Assembly (NCBI GenBank): GCA_023614405.1
Contig: CM042689.1
Location: 284,649,533-284,713,532 of the forward strand
DNA from: Avena insularis
Lineage: Eukaryota > Streptophyta > Magnoliopsida > Poales > Poaceae
Length of the DNA: 64,000 nt
Reading direction: 5' to 3'
Both the position numbers and the translations under genes were made by a program. Shown piece after piece: positions 45,031 through 55,704 of this stretch; within the stretch, counting starts at the first letter, position 1, and each line of letters starts with the position of its first letter. The notes under the pieces were generated by a model. It searched no databases, was not told the DNA's origin, and saw nothing but the letters and a program-made list of their open reading frames with translations.

Positions 45031-46728
45031 TTATTGAACTTTCTTCCAGAATCTCGAGGTAAACTGAGTTCCTTGATCCGATACGATGTTCTTGGGGACT
45101 CCATGCAAACTGACGATTCTAGCGATGTAAAACTCCGCTAGCTTCGAACTCTGATATGTGGTCTTGACGTGTAAGAAATGGGCGACTTTGGACAATTTGT
45201 CCACTATGACCCAGATAGAGTCATTTCCCCTACCAGAAGTAGGCAATCCGGTGATAAAGTCCATTCCAACGGAATCCCATTTCCATTCCGCAGTCTTTGG
45301 AATATCCTCTGCACGAATTTTGAGTTGATGATAGCCAGTCCTAAGATCAATCTTAGAAAACACTTTGGCACCAGTCAACTGATCAAACAAATCTTCTATC
45401 TTGGGCAACGGGTACTTGTTTTTGATGGTGACATCATTCAACTTCTGATAATCCGTACACAAACGGTTACCTCCATCTTTCTTGTCCACAAACAAAACAG
45501 GTGATCTCCATGGTGACGCACTTGGTTGAATTAATCCAATTTCCAACATGGAATCCAGTTGCTTCTTCAGTTCTGCTAGTTCAGACGGCTTCATACTATA
45601 TGGTCTCTGGGCTATGGGTCCTGTTCCGGGGATTAGTTCGATGGTAAAATCGATATCCCGATCTGGGGCCATACCGGGCAAAACATCTGAAAATACATCA
45701 GGGTATTCACAGACTATCCGGACTTGGTCAATGGTAGGTTGGGCTATACTCTTGTTGCACTTGAATTGACGAGGTAAGGTTTCAGATATATGCTCGACTG
45801 ATATTCCGGCTATACTAGTCATGGTGATGGCTTTCTTGGCACAATCAATCAATCCTTTATGTTTGGACATCCAATCCATTCCTAGTACTACTTCCAAACC
45901 TTTAGTTCCGACTACTATCAGGTTAGCATAAAAATCTATGCCATGGATTCGGATAGGGACCGCTTTGCAAATTTGCCTAGGCTTGGTGGTTGAACCGGGA
46001 ATTTGGACAATCATAACATGCTTCAGTTTTGTTGGTTGAATCTTACTAGTGCAGGAAAATTCTTTGGTGACAAATGAATGCGATGCACCAGAATCAAACA
46101 ACACTCTTGCAAGTACTGAATTAACAGAAAACATACCCAGCATGACGTCTGGCGCTTCCTGAGCTTCTTCAGCATGCATGAGAAAAAGACGGCCGTTGCG
46201 GTTGAGTGAATTCCCTAGGGCAAACCTTCTTCCTGGTTGAACACGATGTTGCTGCTGAGCTGGGGCATTTGCATTGGGAGCTGCGGCATTCTTCTTGTTG
46301 GGGCACTCGTTGGAGAAGTGACCCTTATTTCCACAGTCATAACAAGTTACTTGCGACTTGTCCTTTGCTGCAACAGGCATAGCATTGCTTCCAGTCCTCG
46401 GGGCAGTGTTGGTGTTGGCGGTAGCATTGTTGTTGTTGAACTTGGGTGGGGCATGTTTGAAATTGTTAGAGTTGCTGGGGTTGTTGTAATTTCCTTCGGG
46501 CCTTGGGTTTCCACGGTTGGGATAGGTCGGACGGTTCATCGGTGGTCTATTGGTTCTCGGGGCAAATCCTGGAGATGGGTTAGGGCGGTACTTTGGGGTC
46601 TGATGGGTTCCTGGTTGATGCATCATGCGATGCTTGCGGTTCTCATTGGCTTGGTTGATCTTTCCTTCCATCTGGATGGCAGAGTCGACAAGGGCTTCAA
46701 TATCAGCAAAGGGGATATTGACTAACAT
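45031..46728 (-). pseudogene. Gy2b gag C-part, protease, truncated RT fused in frame to integrase core
   Basis: One open frame of 565 codons. Order: gag C-part with zinc knuckle [14 protein letters not shown], protease ([11 protein letters not shown], catalytic Asp present; [10 protein letters not shown]), RT N-part to RAEDIPKTA, then directly [16 protein letters not shown] of the integrase core and [15 protein letters not shown]. Against Gy2a the junction (about 45297) removes the rest of RT with FIDD, all RNase H and the integrase zinc module (Gy2a about 21572-22967). Frame is kept. The frame then ends in a stop at 45031. No enzymatic RT is possible. Confidence 0.92.
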
Positions 46729-47340
46729 AGTCTGCGTCTCATCGTGCAGACCATTCAGGAATCTTTATTTCTTCTTGGCTTCATTGTCGATCTCATCCGG
46801 GGCATACCTAGCTAATGACAAGAATTTGTCACGGTATTCCACTACGGTCATCCTTCCTTGCTTTAGTTCTCTGAACTCATCTCTCATCCTCTTGATCAAA
46901 CCTGGTGGCACATGGGTTCTGCTGAACTTGACTTTGAATTCCTCCCAGGTCATCATCTGTCCTCCGGTCATGGCACGAACACTGTTCCACTATGCTCTGG
47001 CATCTCCGGCTAGATAATGGTTGGCAAACAGAACTTTCTCGTTGGATTCCACTCCGGCGACTTCTAGGTTATTTTCCATGCTTTGCAGCCAATCATCGGC
47101 GTCTAAGGGCTCTTCCTACTTAGTGAAAACAGGTGGGTTGGTGTTCTGGAAATTCTTGAGCTTAGATCCATGGTTGTCCTGGTTTCCGTGGCCTTGATTG
47201 TTGTGGGCTAGTTGAGCTATCTGTTGAAGGGTGGCTAGGTTGGCTTGAAGTTCCGCTCTTTCAGCTTTGCGGTTAGAAACCAATTTTTGCAGGATCCGCA
47301 ACATCGGGTCCGGGGATGAACCACTTCCTCCGCGTGGCAT
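46729..47340 (-). pseudogene. Gy2b gag N-part
   Basis: ATG at 47340 (MPRGGSGSSPDPMLRILQ) directly after CAATCTTCAG. Capsid blocks are as in Gy2a (MMTWEEFKVKF, GRMTVVEYRDKF). Stops at about 47116, 46991 and 46768 replace Ser, Trp and Glu codons of Gy2a; they come from both transitions and transversions. Confidence 0.88.
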
Positions 47341-47442
47341 CTGAAGATTGAGATAGATCATGAGAAAAGAGGGAAATTTCTAAGGTTTTGGACTTTGAAA
47401 AGTTTTTAAAGTTTGACTCGGATTTTTCTAGCAACTTGCTTT

Positions 47443-47473
47443 TCATTCATTCATTCATTCATTCATTCATTCA
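47443..47473. repeat. (ATTC)n microsatellite between extra ORF and gag in Gy2b
   Basis: About seven ATTC units; Gy2a has only two or three at the matching place (about 25100). Confidence 0.9.
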
Positions 47474-47590
47474 TAGCACACGATACAAACACACACCATA
47501 ACAAGGTAAACAGATGGTTTTAGGAACCATTCTGGAAACTACGATATAGTGGGACCGAATACTACTCACTACGCTAGTGCTCGAGCGCTA

Positions 47591-48394
47591 CTACTCCTTG
47601 GAGTCGGTGCAGTCGTCATCCTCATCATCATCGACGTCATTGATGAAGGCGAAATCCTCCTCATCGGTGAAGAAATCAATAGCCTGATCCTCCAGAAAAT
47701 CATCATCATCGCTGAGATAGGAGTAGGGGTCTCCATGAAGATCCTCTCTGGCATTCTCCCTTTCTTCCAACTGCATGACTCTCTCGTGGATGGTCTCCTC
47801 CAAAGACGAGATACGGTGGCGAAGACGGGCAATGATGCGCTCCTTCTGGTCGAGGTGACGGCGGCGAGACTTCTGATCCTTAGCTAACATGGCGATGGTC
47901 TGATCTTTCATCTTGATAATGGCGGACTTATGGTTGGAGTATTCACGACAATTATCCAACTCCTGCTGACGATCGTACATCATGAAGCTGATGTGGTCCA
48001 ACTGAGTCTTCAGCTCGTGGTGGTATGGGGCTTCCAGTGGCTGTCCATTAGCATCACGCCTTGGGCAAAACTCAAAGCGGGTACCCTTGATCTGGTTGAT
48101 ACTCTGCCCACACAGACGGGCAAGAGCTTCCTACATGGCCCTGGCAAGTCCATCAACCCAGTTGTTCTCTCTTAAGGTAAACTGAATTCCCTCAGGAGTG
48201 GGAGATTCAATCTTTCCTCGGATACTTGCAACAATTAGCCACTGCAGATCTTCTCCTCCTTGACCATTGAGTTGAGCTCCAAAGAACTCGGGGTGCGGAC
48301 GCTCCAGAAGTTCCGAAAGCTGGTCCAAATCCCTCTCAAAGATAAGGTCTCCTCCATTTCCCAACTGGTAAATCTTGCTGTACTTCACATCCAT
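47591..48394 (-). pseudogene. Gy2b extra 5' ORF (267 codons), one stop
   Basis: Start ATG at 48394 immediately after CTTATATTCTGTTAG. Residues ~1-115 look globular (KIYQLGNGGDLIFERDLDQL, LQWLIVASIRGKIESP, NNWVDGLARAM). A TAG at 48131-48133 replaces the Gln codon CAG kept in Gy2a. The remainder is a Lys/Arg/Glu coiled coil and an acidic tail (FINDVDDDEDDDCTDSKE). It resembles Gy1 ORF-a in length and N-half. It has no enzyme motif; a structural, RNA-binding or host-interaction role is only a guess. Confidence 0.8.
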
Positions 48395-48608
48395 CTAACA
48401 GAATATAAGATTAGTAAGTTATTAGAGTGATCAAGTGTGTCAAATTTTATATATTTTGCAAGAGTTTTTGGGGAACATGAATTTTCATGAAAGAATCAAA
48501 GTGATAAGAATGGGAATAAGTTTTTGTAAATATTTGCTTTCTTTGGTTTTGAAACTAAGTTTTTTATTCCAAACGTCCAGTCTAACTAGGGTCTCCTATG
48601 GTCAGGAT

Positions 48609-48621
48609 GGCTCTCATACCA
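48609..48621 (-). other. Gy2b primer-binding site
   Basis: Minus-strand TGGTATGAGAGCC, identical to Gy2a. Confidence 0.85.
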
Positions 48622-48624
48622 ACT

Positions 48625-51600
48625 TGTCAACACCCGGATTTTTAATCCCAGATCCTGTTATGCCATACATCGCAATCCCAGGATTACCATTTTTGCGAGA
48701 CATAACATAATTGGATACCACAGTACATCATCCAGTACAAACCATACATAAGGTCTTACACAAATAAGGATCTCATGATCCAGTTCTTAATACAACTCAA
48801 GCAGCGGAAATACGTAATAATAACAGTAGCATAGGCGAAGCTCCATCTTCGGGGTCAGAGGCAATGCTGACGATGGGAGATGATCCTAGTTGTCGTAACC
48901 TTCCTGGGGTCCATCCTCTAGGTACTCCTCTTCATATTCTGGCGATGGGAATAGCCAGGGACAAAGCCATGAGTACTCTTTATGTCCTCGCAAACTAATA
49001 CTAGCAAGTGAAGGGGGTTTTTGTAGTAGGACACTAGGCTCTAGGGTTGTTTTGCAAAAAGCCAGATTTACATCTACTAAGTTCAGAAGTAAGAAAAGCT
49101 AGTTGAAATTTTATAACACCTACGTGGGAACTTGAATTTCATATCACAACTCTGTTGTGGTCAAGTCAAAGTCTCAATTCATTTCATAAGTCATTTTCAA
49201 AATATTTGACGGGGGAACAGTATGGCCATCTAATTGTCCCATAATCATGGACGCGGCTATTCGAATAGTTTGACACTCTGCAGAGATTTTACACTTTCAC
49301 CACAACATTCGATACATCCGTCAGGAACAAATCCTGAATTCACCATACACAGTATGCAGATAATCAATCCTAACCTTTCAATTACACACCCTAGTATAAG
49401 CACCTCTCCTGTGAGTTTGGTCTCCCAACCATGACCAATTGTCATCTTGGGTACTGCACAGGTGGACAATCTTCACAAGGTAGACTCAGCTTAGACCAGT
49501 CAAGCCCTATCCAATTCTCGGGTATCGTGGTTGTACGGTAAAATTGGAATGGTATCGCAGCCAGATAACCATCAGTTTTATAAAGGGCTAAGGCTCATGC
49601 CTCAGCATTTTCATCACCATAAATCATTGTGTGTTCGGAAACACATGTCCAAAACATTTCAATAGAATGATCCATCATTCCAAGTTTTTCATAACCATTT
49701 TTCCACCAAGTATTCCCATCTAAGTTGATCAGGTTTTATGCTTAGCACTAGCATCTACAAGTGAGGGTAAGTACTAATGAGGGGTGGTAAACTAGTGGAG
49801 TTTAACTAAGTTTAATCTCATGCCTTAGGATGACATAAAGATTATCTAGCTTAGGCCAAATTTTATGATCTTTATGCAACCTTCAAATATCTTTATAGTA
49901 TCTACAATTCACTTAAGTAAACTTTAAGTAATAGCTTTGATAAAGAAATAAAGTATAAAGCTTGTAAGTAAAACTAGGATTGGTTTATCAAGTGGTTATG
50001 ATCATATATGCTTAAGGCATATAGTTGGCATGGTAACAAGCAAGTTTTTGCTTGCATAGGTATAGTATCTTGCAAGTGTTAGCTTTCACAAGTATCAGTA
50101 TAAGCTTGCTAAGTTAATAGCTTGCAAGTATTGGCTTGCATAGGTCAACTTTATTAGTAAGGCTTGCTAAAGTATAGTATCTTGCAAGTGTTAGCTTGCC
50201 TTGTGCAGAGCAGTGGTTGAAGTTCTCCTCGGCTTCTTCTTCGTAGTATCCTCCTTCTTCCTCGTATCCTTGGTCGGTACTAGCGTCTATGAATAAATAT
50301 GAGGTAAACAATCACCAAACCATACTTAACTACTTTCAATCATCACACAAAAGGGTCCTATAGATGATCTAGTATCATCACTAACATTACAAGAATAAAG
50401 CTTGGTTTAATTTCTTTTATTTTTAGAAAAGTAATTTCTAGTCATTGAAAAACTACTTAAGATTTAATATTCTCCAAACCAAACATGGTATCATGTTGAC
50501 ACATGTCATCACCACATATTTTAGTCCATGGGAATGTGATTTAAAGTGGTGTCACAATTTAATAAGGTTTACCCTTTTATTTTACCTAAATAAAGTGACT
50601 AGAAATGCCTATGTGGCATTCTTTTATTACTTGAACAATATTTCTGTAAGTAAACCCGAATGTTTTTATATATTCTGAACTATGTTTGAATGAAAATGGA
50701 AAAATCCAAATTCAAACTACTGGCCTGCGAGGGAAACGATAATGGGCCGGCCCGGTGTCACTCCGTGGCGCGGGGCTCAACTGACAGGGGGTTCCACCAG
50801 TCAGTGGCTCTTTAAACGTGAAGCGGTACGGGGCAATCTCATCCGCACGATCTAAGTCTAATCGAACGGCTACTACTCATCGTCCACGTCGGGCGGCGCC
50901 GGTGAGACAGAAACCTAACCCGGCAGGTGGGGGTCGTCGGGGGCTCAGGCGAGGGTCGGCGAGGCGGGCGAATGACGAAGTCGACGACGGCGAACCTCCT
51001 GGTACCGGCAACTTCTCCTGGGGTGGACGAAATCAACGGCGCCCTTCTTCTCCAGAGGCGGCCTGCTCCGGCCAAATTTCGGCGATGCGCTGCTCGCCTT
51101 GCTCCGAGAACGGGGTGGAACGATCAGTGAGGAGAGCGGAGTGAGATGGTGTGAAGAGTTTGAGTGGGGGAGGCCTCTATTTATAGTCTCGACGACGAGA
51201 CCAAACGGAATGGGCAGGCGACGATGGCGACATGGCTACGGGCTGCTTGAGGCATGGCCGGCGGTGGCAATCAATCGGTGGTCTCCTGGCGATGCTCTAT
51301 GGCTTTAATGCGCGTGTAGGGGCGGTGGCAAACGGTCTTGAACATGCGATGCTCTGCGCGGCAGAGGCGGCGTCTTCGACGGCGAGCGGTGGTTGTGAGG
51401 CATGGGGCGGCGAATGGGGATGTCTGGGGGTCTCCTGGGATGGTGGTGATCACGTATGCACGCGGCGAGGGCGACACGCGGTCTGTGGGTGTGTGTCGAG
51501 GGTGGCACTCTGGCGCACGCTCGACATGGTTGACAGAGGCACGGGCGTGGCATTCCTGGGTGCTCTGGTCGATGTCTTTGAGTCAGGGTTGGTTGAGAGG

Positions 51601-52453
51601 GGCGGTGTGGCATGGGTGATCTCCCAGACAAGGTTGGCATGGCTAGTTCCTCTCCTAGCTTGCTGTCGACACTGGGGTGGCATGGATGGCTTCGGCTGTT
51701 CACCATTGATGACATTGCCAAGCTTACAGTGGTACTAGACGTTTACAAATGAGCTAGATGATCTACTAAAGCCTAGTTGCATCCAGAGAGGGAACAAGTT
51801 AGGCTCAAATCACTGCTCGAAATAGTGTTTGGATTTTATTTGATTTGCATCTACAAGGTGTTTGATGAAATGGCCGCATGAATTCAAGTTTTGAATTTTG
51901 AGAAGATTTTTGGTGGGTGTGCTAGGTAGCTGCTGGTGAGTCTGCAGATGCTTGGGTTTTGAAAGTTGAGCTTGTTTGAGTGGTTTTTGAAAAAGTGGGA
52001 TCTTCCCATATGATATAGATTCAATTTTAAATTGTCCTTTAAACTATGCATTTGAATGTTTCTGGATGATCACAAGGTGAGCCTTGATACTTTGTTATGA
52101 GTACTATCAAGGAGTGCAAAGATCCAAACAATTTTCTGTTAAGTTCTGGAAGTTAGAGACAGCCAAAGTAGGCATGGAAGTTAATTTGGCCAAAATGACC
52201 ATTCACTCATTTTGTTTGTTTTGATTTATTTGTCTTTGGGAAAAGTTTGGGAATTGTTTAGATGATGTTTATTTCACCTAAGAATCCTTTTACAAGAAAA
52301 GAAACACATAAACAAGGCAATTCAAAAGAATTCAAAATGGGATGCATACACACATGCATGCTTTCATAGTTTTAGTTGGAAAAGTTTTTTGTTAACCCTA
52401 AATTTGATGATTAGAGTTTGATGATTCTAGTTTAATATTTTTGGGATGTTACA
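48625..52453 (-). repeat. Gy2b 5' LTR (3829 bp)
   Basis: Pairs with 40021-44149 but is 300 bp shorter. About 265 bp are missing at 50679 (upstream of the ATGAAAATGG run) and about 40 bp at 49497. Candidate exon 2 at 50200-50286 is intact with GCAAG. Terminal frame ends at 48886. Confidence 0.93.
51177..51186 (-). promoter_or_regulatory. TATA box of Gy2b 5' LTR
   Basis: Minus-strand CTATAAATAG at the U3/GC-block junction. Confidence 0.78.
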
Positions 52454-52458
52454 GACTT
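52454..52458. repeat. Gy2b target-site duplication, right (gactt)
   Basis: Matches 40016-40020, flanking TGTCAGC...GTTACA exactly. Confidence 0.95.
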
Positions 52459-52904
52459 CAACATCACCAATGACTTCAATTTAGTTTCACCAAGGACATC
52501 ACTAAGGACTACAAGAGAGACAAGAATGTTACTCAAGACTTGGAGACTAAGGAAACACAACCTAGAAGAAATCATCATCACCTTTGAAGCTTTGTGACTA
52601 AGATGCAAGAATTTTTCCAAGGGAACCATGATCTTATTCATGAAGAAACAACTAAGAACAATGGATTGATATCAAGTGAATCCTATAGTTGGACCACCTT
52701 ACTAGTGTTTAGTTAGATCAATCACACCAACTTATGTGGTGTAGCAAAAATATTTTGTTGCCTAAAAATGTGCTTGAACCTTGTTATTTGAGTTGAATGT
52801 TTGTTTGTGATTGCTTGCACATTTCTTGTGTGAATTGTTGTGTGTGGTTAGAATTCTTCCTCTAGAATCTTTTGCCTAATCTAATCCCAATCCAACCCAA
52901 ACAG
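52459..52904 (+). other. LARD-R leader, second part
   Basis: Continues the gacttc-rich leader (gacttcaacatcaccaatga), then unique AT-rich sequence to the first ATG. I see no gene. The last bases (CAACCCAAACAG) form a splice-acceptor-like run abutting that ATG. Confidence 0.65.
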
Positions 52905-53030
52905 ATGACTTCTCCAAGATACCATAACTCCAACATTAAGGATGGTGACAACAACAACCAAGAGATGCACATGAGAGAACAACTACTAGCAACCCAAGCC
53001 CAGTTGAATCAAGTGACAACTCAATTTTAG
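52905..53030 (+). pseudogene. LARD ORF N-terminal fragment
   Basis: ATG at 52905 opens 41 codons (MTSPRYHNSN, EQLLATQAQLNQVTTQF) and ends in TAG at 53028. The Gln-rich helix-like text continues in another frame as ETQSQLLQRMTNQ from 53069, so this is probably the N-terminus of the next ORF, cut off by a stop and a frameshift. Confidence 0.65.
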
Positions 53031-53068
53031 CCAACAACAAATAGTTATACCCAACCCTGCAAAAATTT

Positions 53069-53953
53069 TTGGAAACCCAATCTCAATTGTTGCAAAGGAT
53101 GACAAATCAAATGATCAACTTGAGAGACAACCTCTTCCAAGGAGATTGTGACAACAATGATGTCAAGGATGGTAATATAGAAGGAACTCAAGCTTGCAAT
53201 ATTTGTGGAGACATGGAACACACTTACAAAGAGCATGTGGACCAATGCCCAAATTGTGAAGAGAAACATCCAACTAAACAATGCCCCAGATCTCAAGTGA
53301 TTTGTTTCCTATGTGAAGGAAATGGTCATGTCCCTATCCAATGCCCCATCTATCCTATAGTTCAACAAATGAAACAAGATGGAATGCATCAAATGTTTGG
53401 AAAACTCCATGAAGGAACAACTTCTACCAAGAAGGATGAAGACAAAGGAAAATCTCAGTTTGCACCTCCATACATTGTGACTCACTATGGTGGACAAAAG
53501 AGGAAACATGGATGTTATCCTAGGAATCGTTCAGGGAACCGAGGAAGTTTTCCCACCTTTGTGGTGAAATATGAAGAGCATGAACTAGAAGAAGTCCTAG
53601 ATTTGGAGAGACCCCAAAAGAAGAAATGCCCCAACCCCAGCAAGCAATACATTAGCCAGGTGCAATGTTACAATTGCAAAGAGATGGGACACTATGTCAA
53701 AGAATGTCCAGAAAAGAAGAAGAGCCAAGGAAACAAACAAGTAGTGATACCAAAGATGAAAGAGGATGTTAGCCAAGTGATGAACAACAAATGCAAAAAG
53801 CCAGGCCGTTATGCACCACATTGTCTAGAAAAGAAAAAGTACAAGACAAGAAAGCCTGTGAAGGATCTCAGCCTTGTCACATGTTTCAAGTGTGAAAATA
53901 AGGGAAATTATGCAAACAACTGTCTAGAGAAGCTACATCAAGACCCCAAGTAA
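53069..53953 (+). CDS. LARD zinc-knuckle protein (gag-like), N-terminally frameshifted
   Basis: The open frame runs 294 codons; residue 1 here is a TTG, so the true start is probably 52905. It contains an array of CCHC-type knuckles. Residues 79-92 (CFLCEGNGHVPIQC) and 200-213 (CYNCKEMGHYVKEC) are canonical CX2CX4HX4C; 60-72 is CX2CX3HX4C; 43-60 is atypical. Residues 239-252 (first Cys and His lost) and 272-285 (CFKCENKGNYANNC, His to Asn) are decayed. Linkers are Lys-rich. The last two resemble the Gy1 gag knuckle CFKCKKMGHYANEC. No capsid, protease or RT. Likely a nucleic-acid-binding gag remnant. Confidence 0.75.
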   Translation: METQSQLLQRMTNQMINLRDNLFQGDCDNNDVKDGNIEGTQACNICGDMEHTYKEHVDQCPNCEEKHPTKQCPRSQVICFLCEGNGHVPIQCPIYPIVQQMKQDGMHQMFGKLHEGTTSTKKDEDKGKSQFAPPYIVTHYGGQKRKHGCYPRNRSGNRGSFPTFVVKYEEHELEEVLDLERPQKKKCPNPSKQYISQVQCYNCKEMGHYVKECPEKKKSQGNKQVVIPKMKEDVSQVMNNKCKKPGRYAPHCLEKKKYKTRKPVKDLSLVTCFKCENKGNYANNCLEKLHQDPK

Positions 53954-54060
53954 GCCAAGATGTAATCTAGTTGAAAACCTTTTTAAGGGTGGTAGTACCC
54001 TAGTTGTCTTGAAGCCAACTTGTAACCTCTAGCCTTCCCCAATCTCGGGATGAGATATAT

Positions 54061-54076
54061 TTTAAGGGTGGTAGCC
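54061..54076 (+). other. LARD-R polypurine tract
   Basis: TTTAAGGGTGGTAGCC directly before the 3' LTR start TGTCCGATCCC. Confidence 0.75.
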
Positions 54077-55704
54077 TGTCCGATCCCAAAATTTTCCAAA
54101 TTTTGAAATGTGAAAAATAAATAAACAAAATAAATAATTGTTGAAATTTAGGGTGAAAAGAAACTTTTGTTTCTAAATGAAACATCAAAACCAGTCTTGA
54201 ACAAAATTCGAATAAAAAGGGAACCCAACCAAATTTCAATCAAGTGAAATGCATTCACCAATGAAGGTATCTTGAAATTTAAACACTTGGAAAAGTTAAA
54301 CTAAAACCCCAAAACCCTAATGAAAGAAAATCATTTCCAGGATCTCTCAAAGACTATGAATTTGATCCATATAAAATTCAGCAACATACATTTGTAAATG
54401 ATCAAGAATGATAAATAAAAATATTATAAAAACATAGAAATTGGTTTCATTTAATTTGGAGCCATGGGTAAGAACTTATGAATTTAATAAGAAATAAAGA
54501 AAATAAATTCCAAAGTTAATAAAGATCCTAGCTAAAAATCCATACCAAATTGTGAGCAAATTAATCGTAAAGATTTTAAAAAGCATAAACAACTATTAAA
54601 TAAAATTATACAAATTGGAATCACCAGTTTTGGAACTATAAATAAGAAGATATGGATTTTATAAGTCAAAGAAAGAAATAAAAAAATAAGTAATATTTAA
54701 AAGCCAAATTAAATCTTGACCAAATCCATAAACAAATGGAATAAAAATAATCCAAATAAAATAAAGGGATAAAGAATATTCAAATAAAATTATATCGCAA
54801 TAACCAAATTCAATTCTATTTGAATGAAGACAAAAATCCCTAATATAAAGGATTAACTAAATCATGGGAAAAATAATTGAAAATAGCCAAAGTGGATTAA
54901 ACTTATCCAATTAACCTAAAAAGAATAAAGGATTGATTAAATAAAAAAATATGGATTGGAACCATATTTAAAACCTTATTTAAATAAACACAAATGTCTA
55001 AATTAGATAAATAATAAACCATATGAGAATATAATAAATATTCTAAAAATGAATTATTTAAATACATTAATAAACAGATAAAACTTAATAAAAAGATTTA
55101 GAAAAGGTTTGACAAAAATCTGAATTCAAATTGAGTTTGAAATCATTTGAATAAATTCAAAACAGAAATCAGAAATGAAAAAGGAAAAAGAAAACAGAGA
55201 AGAAAAAAATGAAAGCAAACCAGCCCAGCAAGCCCACTCCCTCCCCCTCCCCGCGAACCGTTTTCTCACTCACGGGCACACCCTCTTTGCTCGCTGACAA
55301 CACGGACCCACGCCACATTGACTGCCCCGTCATCATCTCTCCCACCCGTGCGACCAATTCCCCCTTCTTCCGGCCGTTTCCAGCGATGAACTCGCGCATC
55401 AATTCGCGTGAATGCGCCCGTAACTCTCCCCATGACCTCACCCATTTAAGCGCCCCTCTCCCTCTCTCATTCCCCTCAACCTCTCGCACCTCTACGCCCC
55501 CAGGATGCCCCTAATTCAGCTCATGTCGCCACTGTCTCCGACGAGCTGCGACAATGATTCCGGCCAGCCCTCACCTCCCCTCGCTCCCTGGACTCCACGA
55601 GCGTGCTCGCTAGAACATTGCGCACCTTCCCGTATCATCTACTTGTCTGCATGTGCCCAGAGGCTCGGCAACATCTTCGACTGAGCGCCACCTCCCACTG
55701 CTCC
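54077..55704 (+). repeat. LARD-R 3' LTR, segment 1
   Basis: Aligns with 35504-37133 of the 5' LTR: AT-rich U3, then TATA-like CATTTAAGCG near 55445 and the GC-rich block. Ends at gctcc (55700-55704), the left duplication of the Angela solo LTR. Confidence 0.92.

Larger units (their letters stand above)
40021..52453 (-). mobile_element. Gy2b: Tekay/Del-like chromovirus with in-frame pol deletion, 12.4 kb
   Basis: Same family as Gy2a, minus strand, bounded by perfect gactt duplications (40016-40020, 52454-52458). LTRs are 40021-44149 and 48625-52453. The internal region is only 4.5 kb because about 1.4 kb of pol is missing; the deletion fuses mid-RT to the integrase core in frame. Stops elsewhere in gag and pol make it inactive. 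Confidence 0.95.

Noticed and set aside
44209..47340. RIP-like or deaminase hypermutation as the cause of the stops
   Set aside because: Comparison with Gy2a shows a mixture: CAG to TAG and TGG to TAG transitions, but also TCG to TAG, GAA to TAA and AAA to TAA transversions. Ordinary decay explains them.
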